Shown here one piece after another: positions 24,846 to 33,932 of a stretch of 64,000 nt of DNA. Position numbers and translations under genes: made by a program. Position 1 is the first letter of the stretch. Every line of letters starts with the position of its first letter. The notes under the pieces were generated by a model. It made no database searches and had not been told where the DNA came from. It saw only the letters and a program-made list of their open reading frames with translations. Source of the DNA: Streptomyces sp. CB02414 (GTDB lineage: Bacteria > Actinomycetota > Actinomycetes > Streptomycetales > Streptomycetaceae); assembly GCF_001905385.1 (NCBI RefSeq), contig NZ_LIPF01000005.1, positions 248,001 through 312,000 of the forward strand. Reading direction: 5' to 3'.

Positions 24846-26135
24846 GTGCCCACATCGCGCAGAAGCCTCGCTGCCGCAGCCGTAGCCGCCCTCGTCCTGC
24901 CGCTCAGCGCCTGCGGGTCGGGAGGGGACGGCGGTTCGTCCGACGCCTCCGGCAAGGTCGAGGGCGACATCACCTTCCAGACCTGGAACCTGCGGGCCAA
25001 CTTCAAGGACTACTTCGAGGGCCTGATCGCGGACTTCGAGAAGAAGTACCCCGGTACCGACGTCAAGTGGGTCGACCAGCCAGCCGAGGGCTACGCCGAC
25101 AAGATCAGCGCCGACGCCGCCGGGGGCACCCTGGCCGACGTCGTCAACGTCTCCCCGGACCTCGCCGCCCCGCTCGCCACGGCCGGCCTCGCCCTCGACC
25201 TCGACAAGGCCGCCGGGCAGTACGAGAAGGACTACCTGGAGGCCGCCTGGGCCAGCCAGCAGGTGCCAGGCATGGAGGGGACCTACGCGTTCCCCTGGTA
25301 CCTCAACACCGGCCCGCTGTTCTACAACAAGTCCCTGTTCGAGAAGGCCGGTCTCGACCCCGAGAAGCCACCGACGACCTACGACGAACTCTTCGACACC
25401 GCGCTGCAGATCGCCCGGAAGACTGACGGCGAGGTGGCCACCCTCGCCAACGTGCCCACCATCGAGGACTTCGGCCGCTACGGCGTCCCGCTCATGAACG
25501 AGGAGGGCACGGCCTTCGCCTTCAACGACGCCAAGGGCGTCGAACTCCTCACCCGCTACAAGGAGCTGTACGACGCCGGAGGCCTCGACTCCCAGGCGCT
25601 CACCGCCACCCCCGAGTCCTCCGGCAAGAAGTTCCTGACCGGCGCCGTCGCCATGAACCCCGGCAGCGCGCTCGACCTCGCCAACTTCAAGAAGCAGGCC
25701 CCGAGCCTGTACGAGAACATCGGCATCACCGACCAGATCACCAGCACCGGCCACGTCAACATGTACGTCATGGGCCTGCTGGTGAACTCCCAGAGCGACC
25801 GCAAGCCCGCCGCGGTCGCCTTCGCCCGCTTCGTCACCGACGCCGCCCACCAGACGTCGTTCGCCAAGCAGGTCGCCGTCTTCCCCAGCAGCGCCGGTTC
25901 GCTGGACGACCCGTACTTCACCAAGGAGGACGGGACCGACGAGACCCGGGTCCGGGTGGCCGCCGCCAAGTCGCTGAAGACCGCCGTCAACTACACGCCC
26001 GTGCTGTTCAGCGAGCAGATGAAGACCGAGCTGCGCAACGAGGTCGCCAAGGCGCTCCAGGGCAAGCAGAGCCCCGAAGAGGCTCTTGACAACGCTGTCA
26101 AGGCCTGTGACCGGCTCCTGAAGCAGCAGGGCTGA
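24846..26135 (+). CDS. ABC sugar transporter solute-binding lipoprotein
   Basis: 429 residues. Lipoprotein signal peptide: charged start PTSRRS, hydrophobic run and lipobox LSAC with the lipidated Cys at about 23, then a Gly/Ser-rich tether. The mature part is a cluster-B (MalE/UgpB-like) binding protein: DITFQTWNLRANFKDYFEGLIADFEKKYPG, YAFPWYLNTGPLFYNKSLFEKAGLD and AFARFVTD are characteristic. Aromatic residues (several Trp and Tyr) suggest an oligosaccharide ligand. It is first in an operon with two permeases and two mannosidases under LacI control, so mannose-containing oligosaccharides are the likely cargo. GTG 24846 is the start; the ribosome site is modest (GGGAG about ten bases before). 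Confidence 0.93.
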   Translation: MPTSRRSLAAAAVAALVLPLSACGSGGDGGSSDASGKVEGDITFQTWNLRANFKDYFEGLIADFEKKYPGTDVKWVDQPAEGYADKISADAAGGTLADVVNVSPDLAAPLATAGLALDLDKAAGQYEKDYLEAAWASQQVPGMEGTYAFPWYLNTGPLFYNKSLFEKAGLDPEKPPTTYDELFDTALQIARKTDGEVATLANVPTIEDFGRYGVPLMNEEGTAFAFNDAKGVELLTRYKELYDAGGLDSQALTATPESSGKKFLTGAVAMNPGSALDLANFKKQAPSLYENIGITDQITSTGHVNMYVMGLLVNSQSDRKPAAVAFARFVTDAAHQTSFAKQVAVFPSSAGSLDDPYFTKEDGTDETRVRVAAAKSLKTAVNYTPVLFSEQMKTELRNEVAKALQGKQSPEEALDNAVKACDRLLKQQG

Positions 26136-26140
26136 GGGTC

Positions 26141-27046
26141 ATGGCGAGCTCCACCGTGTCCTCCGGCACGCGCCGGGTGCGGCGCCAACTGCCCAGCAGC
26201 CCCTGGCTGTTCGCCGCACCCGGACTGCTGATCGCCGGCGCGTTCATCCTCTACCCGTTCGTCTCGACGCTGGTCAACTCCTTCACCGACCGCCGGACCC
26301 TGGTCCCGGGCGAGTTCGTGGGCCTGGCCAACTTCCGCGAACTGCTCCACGACGACATGTTCTGGATCGGCCTGCGCAACAGCACCCTGTACGTCCTCGG
26401 GGTTGTGCCCGCGCTCGTCCTGCTGCCGCTGCTGCTCGCGCTGCTGGTGCAGAAGAGCATCCCCGGCATCACCTTCTTCCGGTCCGCCTTCTACACCCCG
26501 GTCGTCGCCTCGATCGTCGTCGTCGGGCTGATCTGGGTGTGGATGCTGGACGAACGCGGCCTGGTCAACGCGGTGCTGGAGACCATCGGCGTCGGCCGGA
26601 TCGGCTTCCTCAGCGACCAGTGGCTGATCCTGCTCAGCGCCATGGCCGTCACGGTCTGGAAGGGCCTCGGCTACTACATGATCATCTACTTGGCCGCGCT
26701 GGCCAACGTGCCCCGCGAACTGCACGAGGCGGCCGCCGTGGACGGCGCGGGCCCGGTCCGCCGCTTCCTCACCGTCACCATGCCCGCCGTGCGCTCCACC
26801 ATGGTCCTGGTCGCGGCCCTCGCCTCGGTCGCCGCCTTCAAGGTGTTCTCCGAGGTGTACCTGATGGCGGGCCCGGACGGCGGCCCGGCGGGCGAGGACA
26901 CCACCCTCGTCATGCTCGTGCAGCGCACCGGCACCGGCCTGACCGGCCGCGTCGGCTACGCCTCGGCCATCTCCGTCGTCGTCTTCGCCGTCACCGTCGT
27001 CCTGATGCTGCTCGTGCTGCGCGCCGACCGGAAGGAGGAGTCGTGA
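26141..27046 (+). CDS. ABC sugar transporter permease, MalF type
   Basis: 301 residues with six predicted membrane helices, the first after an N-terminal cytoplasmic segment (PWLFAAPGLLIAGAFILYPFVSTLVNSF). The EAA loop that contacts the ATPase is ELHEAAAVDGAGPVRRFLTVTMPAV, matching the family motif EAAxxDGAxxxxxFxxixlP. It begins five bases after the binding-protein stop and its own stop overlaps the GTG of the next permease, so the three are co-translated. No ATP-binding subunit is encoded in the locus; in Streptomyces a shared ATPase such as MsiK can serve several sugar transporters. Confidence 0.95.
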   Translation: MASSTVSSGTRRVRRQLPSSPWLFAAPGLLIAGAFILYPFVSTLVNSFTDRRTLVPGEFVGLANFRELLHDDMFWIGLRNSTLYVLGVVPALVLLPLLLALLVQKSIPGITFFRSAFYTPVVASIVVVGLIWVWMLDERGLVNAVLETIGVGRIGFLSDQWLILLSAMAVTVWKGLGYYMIIYLAALANVPRELHEAAAVDGAGPVRRFLTVTMPAVRSTMVLVAALASVAAFKVFSEVYLMAGPDGGPAGEDTTLVMLVQRTGTGLTGRVGYASAISVVVFAVTVVLMLLVLRADRKEES

Positions 27047-27963
27047 GCGTCACGGAGAAGGTCCGCCCCGCCGCGGCGCAGCCGGCGCCGTCCCCGGCCC
27101 GCACCCGGGAACCCCGGATCACCGACGAGAACGGCCGGCGGGTACGCGTCTGGGAACTCGTCCTGCGCTACCTGCTCCTGCTCGGCGTGCTCGCCCTGAC
27201 CATCGGCCCGTTCCTGTGGCAGCTGTCGACCTCGCTGAAGGGCCCGACGGAGGACATCTTCAGCTCCCCGCCGAAGTTCCTGCCCTCCGATCCCACCCTG
27301 CACAACTACGAGCGGGTCGCCGAGACCATCCCCGTCTGGGACTACGCGCTGAACTCGCTGAAGGTCGCCGCCGCCAACGTCGTGACCAACTGCGTCGGCG
27401 CCGCGCTCGCGGGCTACGCCCTGGCCCGGCTGCGCTACCGCGGCCGCCGCGTCGCCACCCTGGTCTTCATCCTGACCATGCTCGTCCCGGTGGAGGGCAT
27501 CATCATCGCCCAGTTCACCACCATGCGGGAGCTCGGCCTCAACAACACCCTGGTCGGCGTCCTGCTGCCCGGCTGCGTCAGCGCCCTCAACGTGCTGCTC
27601 ATGCGCAACGCGTTCCTCAACCTGCCCTACGAGATCGAGGAGGCGGCCTTCGTCGACGGCGCCAACGTCTGGCAGCGGTTCTACCGCATCGCCCTGCCCG
27701 CCGTGAAGGGCACCCTCGCGGTCGTCGCGATCTTCGCCTTCATGGGGGCCTGGGACGACTTCCTGTGGCCGCTGATCGTGCTGAGCGACCCGTCGAACTT
27801 CACCCTCACCATCGGTCTCAACTACCTGCACGGCACCTTCGCCAACGACGAACGCCTCGTCGCCGCGGGCACGATCATCGCCGTCGCGCCGCTGATCGTC
27901 CTCTTCGCCTGCCTCCAGCGGTACTTCTTCCGCGGGGTCGGCGAGGGCGCGGTCAAGGGCTGA
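27043..27963 (+). CDS. ABC sugar transporter permease, MalG type
   Basis: 306 residues, six membrane helices (YLLLLGVLALTIGPFLWQLSTSLK onward). The EAA loop is PYEIEEAAFVDGANVWQRFYRIALPAVKG, followed by the usual GAWDDFLWPLIVLSD and a C-terminal LFACLQRYFFRGVGEGAVKG. The GTG start overlaps the TGA of the MalF-type gene (GTGA) with GGAGGAG just before it. It forms the transmembrane pore with the preceding permease. Downstream, a 41-base gap with a duplicated AAGGACACTG leads into the GH5 gene. Confidence 0.95.
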   Translation: MSVTEKVRPAAAQPAPSPARTREPRITDENGRRVRVWELVLRYLLLLGVLALTIGPFLWQLSTSLKGPTEDIFSSPPKFLPSDPTLHNYERVAETIPVWDYALNSLKVAAANVVTNCVGAALAGYALARLRYRGRRVATLVFILTMLVPVEGIIIAQFTTMRELGLNNTLVGVLLPGCVSALNVLLMRNAFLNLPYEIEEAAFVDGANVWQRFYRIALPAVKGTLAVVAIFAFMGAWDDFLWPLIVLSDPSNFTLTIGLNYLHGTFANDERLVAAGTIIAVAPLIVLFACLQRYFFRGVGEGAVKG

Positions 27964-27983
27964 TCCACCCACTTCCCCCTCAC

Positions 27984-28003
27984 AAGGACACTGAAGGACA
28001 CTG
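27984..28003 (+). repeat. exact 10-bp tandem duplication carrying the ribosome site
   Basis: AAGGACACTG is repeated back to back (27984-27993 and 27994-28003) directly before the GH5 start codon, so two AAGGA ribosome-site cores lie 10 bp apart; only the second is within normal spacing of the ATG. Confidence 0.9.
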
Positions 28004-28004
28004 C

Positions 28005-29294
28005 ATGCCTGCTCCCGTGCGCTTCGGCGTCAACTACACCCCGAGCGTCGGGTGGTTCCACCACTGGCTCGACTTCGACCTGGACTCCGTGCGCGCCGAC
28101 CTCGACTCCGTCGCCGCACTGGACGTGGACCACATCCGCGTCTTCCCGCTGTGGCCCTACTTCCAGCCCAACCGCTCCCTGATCCGCGAGCGGGCGGTCG
28201 AGCACCTGGTGTCCCTGGTCGACGCGGCCGGCGAACGCGGCCTCGACGTCAACGTGGACGGCCTCCAGGGCCATCTGAGCAGCTTCGACTACTTGCCGGC
28301 CTGGACCCGCACCTGGCACCGCCGCAACCTGTTCACCGACCCCGACGTCATCGACGGCCAGGCCACCTACCTGCGCACCCTCGCCGCCGCCCTCGCCGGC
28401 CGGCCCAACTTCCTCGGCATGACCCTCGGCAACGAGGTCAACCAGTTCTCCGCCGGGCCCCACCCCGACCCGGACCGGGCCACCGGCGACCAGATCGACG
28501 CCTGGCTGGAGCGGATGCTGGCCGCCTGCGAGGAGGGCGCCCCCGGCCGGATGCACCTGCACGCCGAGTACGACGCGACCTGGTACCAGGACGACCAGCC
28601 CTTCACCCCGGCCCAGGCCGCCCGGCGGGGCGCCGTGACGGCCGTCCACTCCTGGGTCTTCAACGGCACCGCCCAGCGTCACGGCCGCACCTCGGTACCG
28701 AGCGAGCACCACGCCGCCTACCTGATCGAGCTGAGCAAGGCCTGGGCCGACGACCCGCACCGCCCGGTCTGGCTCCAGGAGGTCGGCGCCCCCGCACCGC
28801 TCGTCCCCGCCGAGCACGCCGCCGCCTTCACCGAGGCGACCATCGCCAACGCGCTGGACTGCCCCGGCCTGTGGGGCGTCACCTGGTGGTGCTCCCACGA
28901 CGTGTCCCGGGCCCTGGCCGACTTCCCCGAGCTGGAGTACGGGCTCGGGCTGCTGACCAACGACCGCCGCCCGAAGGACACGGCACGGGTCCTGGCGAGC
29001 GCGGCGCGCGCGGCCCGGGACGCAGCCCGTCCGGCTTCCGCCCGCACCACGGCCCTCGCCGTGCCGGCCGACCCCGCCGCCCGCTCGGCCTGCGCCCCCG
29101 GCGGCGCCGTCTTCGACGCCTTCTTCCGGCTGGTCGCCGACGGCGCCCGCCCCACCACCGTCCTCGACACACACACCACCGACACCGGACACCTCGCCGC
29201 GCGCGGCATCACCGAGGTCGTCACTCCCGGCGACGTGCTCGCCGCCCCCGCCCCGGACGATTCGGACGGCGCCCGGCGGGGGAGCTGTACCTGA
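28005..29294 (+). CDS. GH5-family glycosidase, resembling GH5_18 beta-mannosidases
   Basis: 429 residues, no signal peptide, so it acts in the cytoplasm on imported sugar. The TIM barrel opens with RFGVNYTPSVGWFHHWLDFD and DHIRVFPLWPYFQPN; the acid/base Glu is in LGNEVN (about residue 142) and the nucleophile in WLQEVGAP (about 258), the two conserved strand-4 and strand-7 glutamates of clan GH-A. The TWWCSHD near 300 is a substrate-site Trp cluster. The overall pattern recalls GH5_18, which includes beta-mannosidases acting on Man-beta-1,4-GlcNAc of N-glycans; this subfamily call is from memory. Its neighbours, a GH38 alpha-mannosidase and a sugar ABC system, fit that role. The last ~90 residues are Ala/Pro/Thr-rich and may form an accessory domain. 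Confidence 0.82.
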   Translation: MPAPVRFGVNYTPSVGWFHHWLDFDLDSVRADLDSVAALDVDHIRVFPLWPYFQPNRSLIRERAVEHLVSLVDAAGERGLDVNVDGLQGHLSSFDYLPAWTRTWHRRNLFTDPDVIDGQATYLRTLAAALAGRPNFLGMTLGNEVNQFSAGPHPDPDRATGDQIDAWLERMLAACEEGAPGRMHLHAEYDATWYQDDQPFTPAQAARRGAVTAVHSWVFNGTAQRHGRTSVPSEHHAAYLIELSKAWADDPHRPVWLQEVGAPAPLVPAEHAAAFTEATIANALDCPGLWGVTWWCSHDVSRALADFPELEYGLGLLTNDRRPKDTARVLASAARAARDAARPASARTTALAVPADPAARSACAPGGAVFDAFFRLVADGARPTTVLDTHTTDTGHLAARGITEVVTPGDVLAAPAPDDSDGARRGSCT

Positions 29295-29357
29295 CGTCGG
29301 CCCCGTCGTCGTGACCCACCCCTGGCAACCACCCGCCCCCGACCCCGGAGCACCCGC

Positions 29358-32300
29358 ATGCATGACGACCGCAACCTGGTCGAAGCCCGTCTCAAGCGCG
29401 TCCTCGACGAGCGCATCCGCCCCGCTGTCTACCCCGAGTCCGTGCCGCTGGACGTGGCGGTCTGGAACGCGCCCGGCGAGCCCGTGCCGGTCGAGGAGGG
29501 ACTCGCGGCCGACCCCGAGCCGATCGCGGTGGGCGCCCGCTGGGGCGCGCCCTGGGGGACCAGCTGGTTCCGCGTCACCGGCACCGTGCCTATGGAGTGG
29601 GCCGGCCGGACCGTCGAGGCGATCCTCGACCTCGGCTTCGACGAGAACATGCCCGGCTTCCAGTGCGAGGGGCTGGTCTACCGCCCCGACGGCACCCCGG
29701 TGAAGGGACTCAACCCGCGCAACCAGTGGGTGCGGATCGGCGCCCCCGTCGAGGGCGGCGAGCAGGTCCGCCTGCACGTCGAGGCGGCCTCCAACCCCGT
29801 CATCCTCGACTACCACCCCTTCGTGCCCACCCGGCTCGGCGACAAGGACACCGCGGGCAGCGAACCGCAGTACACCCTCGCCCGCATGGACCTCGCCGTC
29901 CTCGACGAGACGGTGTGGAACCTGGTGCTCGACCTGGAGGTGCTCGGCGAGCTGATGGCCGAGCTGCCCGTGGAGTCGCCGCGCCGCTGGGAGATCCTGC
30001 GCGCGGTCGACAAGGCCCTGGACGCCGTCGACCTCCAGGACGTGAACGGCACGGCGGAGCAGGCCCGTTCCCGCCTCACCGAGGTGCTGTCCGCCCCGGC
30101 CGTCCCCTCCGCGCACCGCGTCAGCGCCGTCGGCCACGCGCACATCGACTCGGCGTGGCTGTGGCCGCTGCGCGAGACCGTGCGCAAGGTGGCCCGCACC
30201 ACCTCCAACATGACCGCCCTCCTGGAGGACGAGCCGGACTTCGTCTTCGCCATGTCGCAGGCCCAGCAGTGGGCGTGGGTGCGCGACCACCGGCCCGAGG
30301 TGTGGGCGCGGGTGAAGAAGGCCGTGGCGGACGGGCGGTTCGTGCCCACCGGCGGCATGTGGGTCGAGTCGGACACCAACATGCCCGGTTCCGAGGCGAT
30401 GGCCCGGCAGTTCGTGCACGGCAAGCGCTTCTTCCTCGACGAGTTCGGCGTCGAGAACGACGAGGCGTGGCTGCCGGACACCTTCGGCTTCGCGGCCGGA
30501 CTCCCGCAGATCATCAAGGCGGCCGGCGCCAAGTACCTGCTGACGCAGAAGATCTCCTGGTCGCAGACGAACAAGTTCCCGCACCACACCTTCCGCTGGG
30601 AGGGCATCGACGGCACCCGGATCTTCACCCACTTCCCGCCCGTCGACACCTACAACTGCTCCATGAAGGGCGGCGAGATCGCCCACGCGGCGAAGAACTT
30701 CAAGGACAAGGGCGTCGCCCGGCACTCCCTCGCCCCCACCGGCTGGGGCGACGGAGGCGGCGGCACCACCCGCGAGATGGTCGCCAAGGCGGCCAGGATG
30801 CGCGACCTCGAAGGCTCGGCGACGGTCGAGTGGGAGACCCCGCACGCCTTCTTCGAGAAGGCCGAGGCCGAGAACCCGCAGCCGCCCGTCTGGGTCGGCG
30901 AGCTCTACCTCGAACTGCACCGCGCCACCCTCACCAGCCAGGCCAAGACCAAGCAGGGCAACCGCCGCAGCGAACACCTCCTGCGCGAGGCCGAACTGTG
31001 GGCGGCGACGGCGGCCGTCCGCGCCGGGTTCCCCTACCCGTACGACGACCTGGACCGCATCTGGAAGACGGTCCTGCTGCACCAGTTCCACGACATCCTG
31101 CCCGGCTCCTCCATCGCCTGGGTGCACCGCGAGGCCCGTGCCACCTACGACAAGGTCGCCGAGGAACTCGACGGGATCATCGAGGCCGCCCAGCGCGCCC
31201 TGGCCGGCGAGGGCGACACCCCGCTGGTCTTCAACTCCGCCCCGCACACCCGCTCCGGTGTCCGGTCGGGCGCGGCCGCGGCTCCCGCCACCGACGGCCG
31301 CACCGACCTGACCCCGCGCCCGGGCGGCGGGCACGTCCTCGACAACGGCCGGCTCCGCGTCGAGATCGACGGACGCGGCCTGGTCGTGTCGGCGTACGAC
31401 CTCGCCGCCGACCGCGAGACCATCGCGCCGGGCGCGGCGGGCAACCTGCTCCAGCTGCACCCCGACTTCCCGAACATGTGGGACGCCTGGGACGTCGACG
31501 AGTTCTACCGCAACACGGTCACCGACCTCACCGACGCCGACGAGGTCGCCCCCGGCGACGACGGCGCCTCGGTGCGGATCACCCGCTCCTTCGGCTCCTC
31601 CCGCGTCACCCAGGTGCTGACGCTGGCGCCGGGGGAGCGGCGGCTGGAGGTGGACACCGAGGTCGACTGGCACGAGACGGAGAAGTTCCTCAAGCTCGCC
31701 TTCCCGCTCGACGTGCACGCCGAGCGGTACGCGTCCGAGACCCAGTTCGGGCACTTCCACCGGCCCACCCACACCAACACCAGCTGGGAGGCGGCCAAGT
31801 TCGAGGCCTGCAACCACCGCTTCCTGCACCTGGAGGAGCCCGGCTGGGGCGTGGCCGTCGTCAACGACTCGACGTACGGCCACGACGTGACCCGCACCGT
31901 CCGCGGCGAGGGCGACCAGGGCACGACGACCACCGTGCGGGTCTCCCTCCTGCGCGCCCCGCGCTTCCCCGACCCCGAGACCGACCAGGGCGTGCACCGC
32001 TTCCGGCACGCGCTGGTGCCGGGCGCGGGCATCGGCGACGCCGTGCGCGAGGGCTGGCGGATCAACCTGCCGGAGCGGCACGTGACGGGCGCCGGCGAGG
32101 TCGCGCCGCTGGTCTCGGCCGACCGGGACGCGGTCGTGATCACCGCCGTCAAGCTCGCCGACGACGGCAGCGGCGACGTCGTGGTCCGCTTCCACGAGGC
32201 CCACGGCGGCCGGGCCCGCGCCACGCTCACCACCGGGTTCGCGGTCGCGGACGTGCGGGTGACCGACCTGCTGGAACGCCCGCTCGCGGACGCGGAGGCC

Positions 32301-32378
32301 CCCCGGCCGGACGGCGACCGGATCGCCGTGAGCCTGCGTCCGTTCCAGCTGATGACCCTGCGGCTGAAGCGCGCCTAG
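29358..32378 (+). CDS. alpha-mannosidase, GH38
   Basis: 1006 residues, cytoplasmic. N-terminal accessory domain (about 1-250), then the GH38 catalytic domain: zinc ligands His and Asp in GHAHIDSAWLWPLRET (about 257-272), the nucleophile Asp in EAWLPDTFGFAAGLPQI (about 370), the third ligand His in LLHQFHDILPGSS (about 570), then the mid and C-terminal beta-domains (RVEIDGRGLVVSAYD, WDAWDVDEFYRNTV, HANTSWEAAKFE-like block). It removes alpha-linked mannose from oligosaccharides. It is the last gene of the LacI-regulated cluster, 63 bp after the GH5 gene. Together the pair can trim alpha-mannose and then beta-mannose. A hairpin shared with the convergent gene marks its end. Confidence 0.94.
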   Translation: MHDDRNLVEARLKRVLDERIRPAVYPESVPLDVAVWNAPGEPVPVEEGLAADPEPIAVGARWGAPWGTSWFRVTGTVPMEWAGRTVEAILDLGFDENMPGFQCEGLVYRPDGTPVKGLNPRNQWVRIGAPVEGGEQVRLHVEAASNPVILDYHPFVPTRLGDKDTAGSEPQYTLARMDLAVLDETVWNLVLDLEVLGELMAELPVESPRRWEILRAVDKALDAVDLQDVNGTAEQARSRLTEVLSAPAVPSAHRVSAVGHAHIDSAWLWPLRETVRKVARTTSNMTALLEDEPDFVFAMSQAQQWAWVRDHRPEVWARVKKAVADGRFVPTGGMWVESDTNMPGSEAMARQFVHGKRFFLDEFGVENDEAWLPDTFGFAAGLPQIIKAAGAKYLLTQKISWSQTNKFPHHTFRWEGIDGTRIFTHFPPVDTYNCSMKGGEIAHAAKNFKDKGVARHSLAPTGWGDGGGGTTREMVAKAARMRDLEGSATVEWETPHAFFEKAEAENPQPPVWVGELYLELHRATLTSQAKTKQGNRRSEHLLREAELWAATAAVRAGFPYPYDDLDRIWKTVLLHQFHDILPGSSIAWVHREARATYDKVAEELDGIIEAAQRALAGEGDTPLVFNSAPHTRSGVRSGAAAAPATDGRTDLTPRPGGGHVLDNGRLRVEIDGRGLVVSAYDLAADRETIAPGAAGNLLQLHPDFPNMWDAWDVDEFYRNTVTDLTDADEVAPGDDGASVRITRSFGSSRVTQVLTLAPGERRLEVDTEVDWHETEKFLKLAFPLDVHAERYASETQFGHFHRPTHTNTSWEAAKFEACNHRFLHLEEPGWGVAVVNDSTYGHDVTRTVRGEGDQGTTTTVRVSLLRAPRFPDPETDQGVHRFRHALVPGAGIGDAVREGWRINLPERHVTGAGEVAPLVSADRDAVVITAVKLADDGSGDVVVRFHEAHGGRARATLTTGFAVADVRVTDLLERPLADAEAPRPDGDRIAVSLRPFQLMTLRLKRA

Positions 32379-32386
32379 CGCCTCCG

Positions 32387-32425
32387 GCCGGCCCGGCTCA
32401 CGGGGAAGTGGTGAGCCGGGTCGGC
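32387..32425. terminator. hairpin between convergent GH38 and lipase maturation factor genes
   Basis: Bases 32387-32401 and 32411-32425 form a 15-bp stem with one G-U/A-C position and a 9-base loop. It spans the stop codon of the leftward gene at 32398, and should end both converging transcripts. Confidence 0.8.
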
Positions 32426-33810
32426 GGCAGGTACTCCCGCACGTACGTCCGCTCCCAGCACGCGCCCGTCTCCCGCAGCTCGCGCCACGTCGTGTACCGG
32501 TAGCGGTACAGCCGGGCGCGGACGAAGCGCGGCGGCGCGTCGGGAGGGAACGGGGAGCGGCGCAGCAGTTTCAGCGTGGCCCGGTCGTTCTCCAGGAGCC
32601 GTTCCACCAGGGTGCCGAACCACGACCCGGCGTACGACGGCGACAGCGCGGCGAACCACATTAGCCAGTCCAGCCGCAGGTGGTACGGCGCGAACTGGCG
32701 CGGCCAGCGGCGGGGATCACCGGGCTTGCCCTTGAACTCGTACTCCCGCCAGTCCCCGTCCGCGCGGGCCACCTCGTCGGCGGTGCCCTCGATCACCACC
32801 TCGTAGCGCACCCGGCTGACGGAGCCGAAGGCGCCGTAGGTGTTGACCAGGTGGAGCGAGTCGAAGGAGCGGTTCATCACCTGGCGCCGGGAGATCATGT
32901 TGCGCACCGGCCGGTGGCTCAGGAACACCAGCACCGCCGCCACCGCCAGGACGACGACCTCGTACCAGAGCGGCGCGGCCGCCACGGACGGCGAATCGGC
33001 CGGGAAGCGGACCACCGACAGGGCCAGCACGATGGTGATCCAGTTCAGCCAGGAGAAATTGCCCGAGAGAACCAGCCAGAGCTGGGTCGCGAGCATCAGC
33101 GCCGCGGCCGCCGTCGACACGGGGTGCGGGGCGAACAGCAGGAAGGGCACCACGAGCTGCGTCACGTGGTTCGCGGCCACCTCGGCGCGGTGCAGCGGCC
33201 GGGGCAGGTGGTGGAAGAACCAGCTCAGCGGGCCCGGCATCGGCTGGGTCTCGTGATGGTGGTCCAGGCACGTCAGCTTCCGCCAGCACTCGTCGCCCCG
33301 CATCTTGATCAGCCCCGCCCCGAACTCCACCCGGAAGAGCAGCCAGCGCAGCAGGAACAGCACGACGACCGGCGGCGCCACCTCGTCGTTGCCGAGGAAC
33401 ACGGCGACGAACCCGGTCTCCAGCAGCAGTGACTCCCAGCCGAAGGAGTACCAGGTCTGCCCGACGTTGACGATCGACAGGTACAGCACCCACGGCACCA
33501 GCCACAGCAGCATCGCGCCCCACAGCGGCAGCAGCGAGTCCACTCCCGCCACCAGCGCCGCCGACACCGCGCAGCCCGTCCACGCCACGACCGCGAAGAG
33601 GCCGTCCGAGTAGCGCAGCTGGAACAGGCTCGGTGCCCGCTTGAACGGCACGCGCTCCACGAAGCGCGGCACCGGAGTCAGACCTCGCTCCCCCAGCAGC
33701 GGGCGGAACTGCAGGGCCGCCGTCAGGAACGCGACCAGGTACATGACCGCCAGACCCCGCTGGAAGACCAGCCGGGCCGTCCAGTAGTCGGGTGCGGTGA
33801 ACCACTCCAC
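32398..33810 (-). CDS. lipase maturation factor (LMF)-family membrane protein
   Basis: 470 residues. About seven to nine membrane helices in the first 320 residues, then a C-terminal soluble region (VRYEVVIEGTADEVARADGDWREYEFKGKPGDPRRWPRQFAPYHLRLDWLMWFAALSP) that is the most conserved part of the LMF family. Other family blocks are WESLLLETGFVAVFLG and LLRWLLFRVEFGAGLIKMRGDECWR with LTCLDHHHETQPMPGPLSW. The animal relatives aid lipase folding in the ER; bacterial members are of unknown role and are related to vitamin-K-carboxylase/HTTM-type proteins. It converges with the GH38 gene and shares the divergent 122-bp promoter region with the PP2C protein. Confidence 0.92.
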   Translation of the reverse strand: MEWFTAPDYWTARLVFQRGLAVMYLVAFLTAALQFRPLLGERGLTPVPRFVERVPFKRAPSLFQLRYSDGLFAVVAWTGCAVSAALVAGVDSLLPLWGAMLLWLVPWVLYLSIVNVGQTWYSFGWESLLLETGFVAVFLGNDEVAPPVVVLFLLRWLLFRVEFGAGLIKMRGDECWRKLTCLDHHHETQPMPGPLSWFFHHLPRPLHRAEVAANHVTQLVVPFLLFAPHPVSTAAAALMLATQLWLVLSGNFSWLNWITIVLALSVVRFPADSPSVAAAPLWYEVVVLAVAAVLVFLSHRPVRNMISRRQVMNRSFDSLHLVNTYGAFGSVSRVRYEVVIEGTADEVARADGDWREYEFKGKPGDPRRWPRQFAPYHLRLDWLMWFAALSPSYAGSWFGTLVERLLENDRATLKLLRRSPFPPDAPPRFVRARLYRYRYTTWRELRETGACWERTYVREYLPPTRLTTSP

Positions 33811-33932
33811 GGCCGCGCTCCTCTCGTACGGTCACGCCCTGTGTACCCCGGCCGGCCGCGGGCCCCCGTCCGACGCCCCGGGCGGCGGAGCAGGAGTCGA
33901 AGAATCGGGCGAATCCTGGCAAGGTAGGGCCC

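Noticed and set aside
27822..32204. 1460-codon open frame on the minus strand
   Set aside because: It lies antisense to the MalG-type permease end, GH5 and GH38 genes. Very GC-rich third positions keep the opposite frames open; composition is low-complexity and no family motif is seen.
29597..32503. 968-codon plus-strand frame overlapping GH38
   Set aside because: Out of frame with a clear GH38 gene; Arg/Pro-rich product typical of shifted GC-rich codons.
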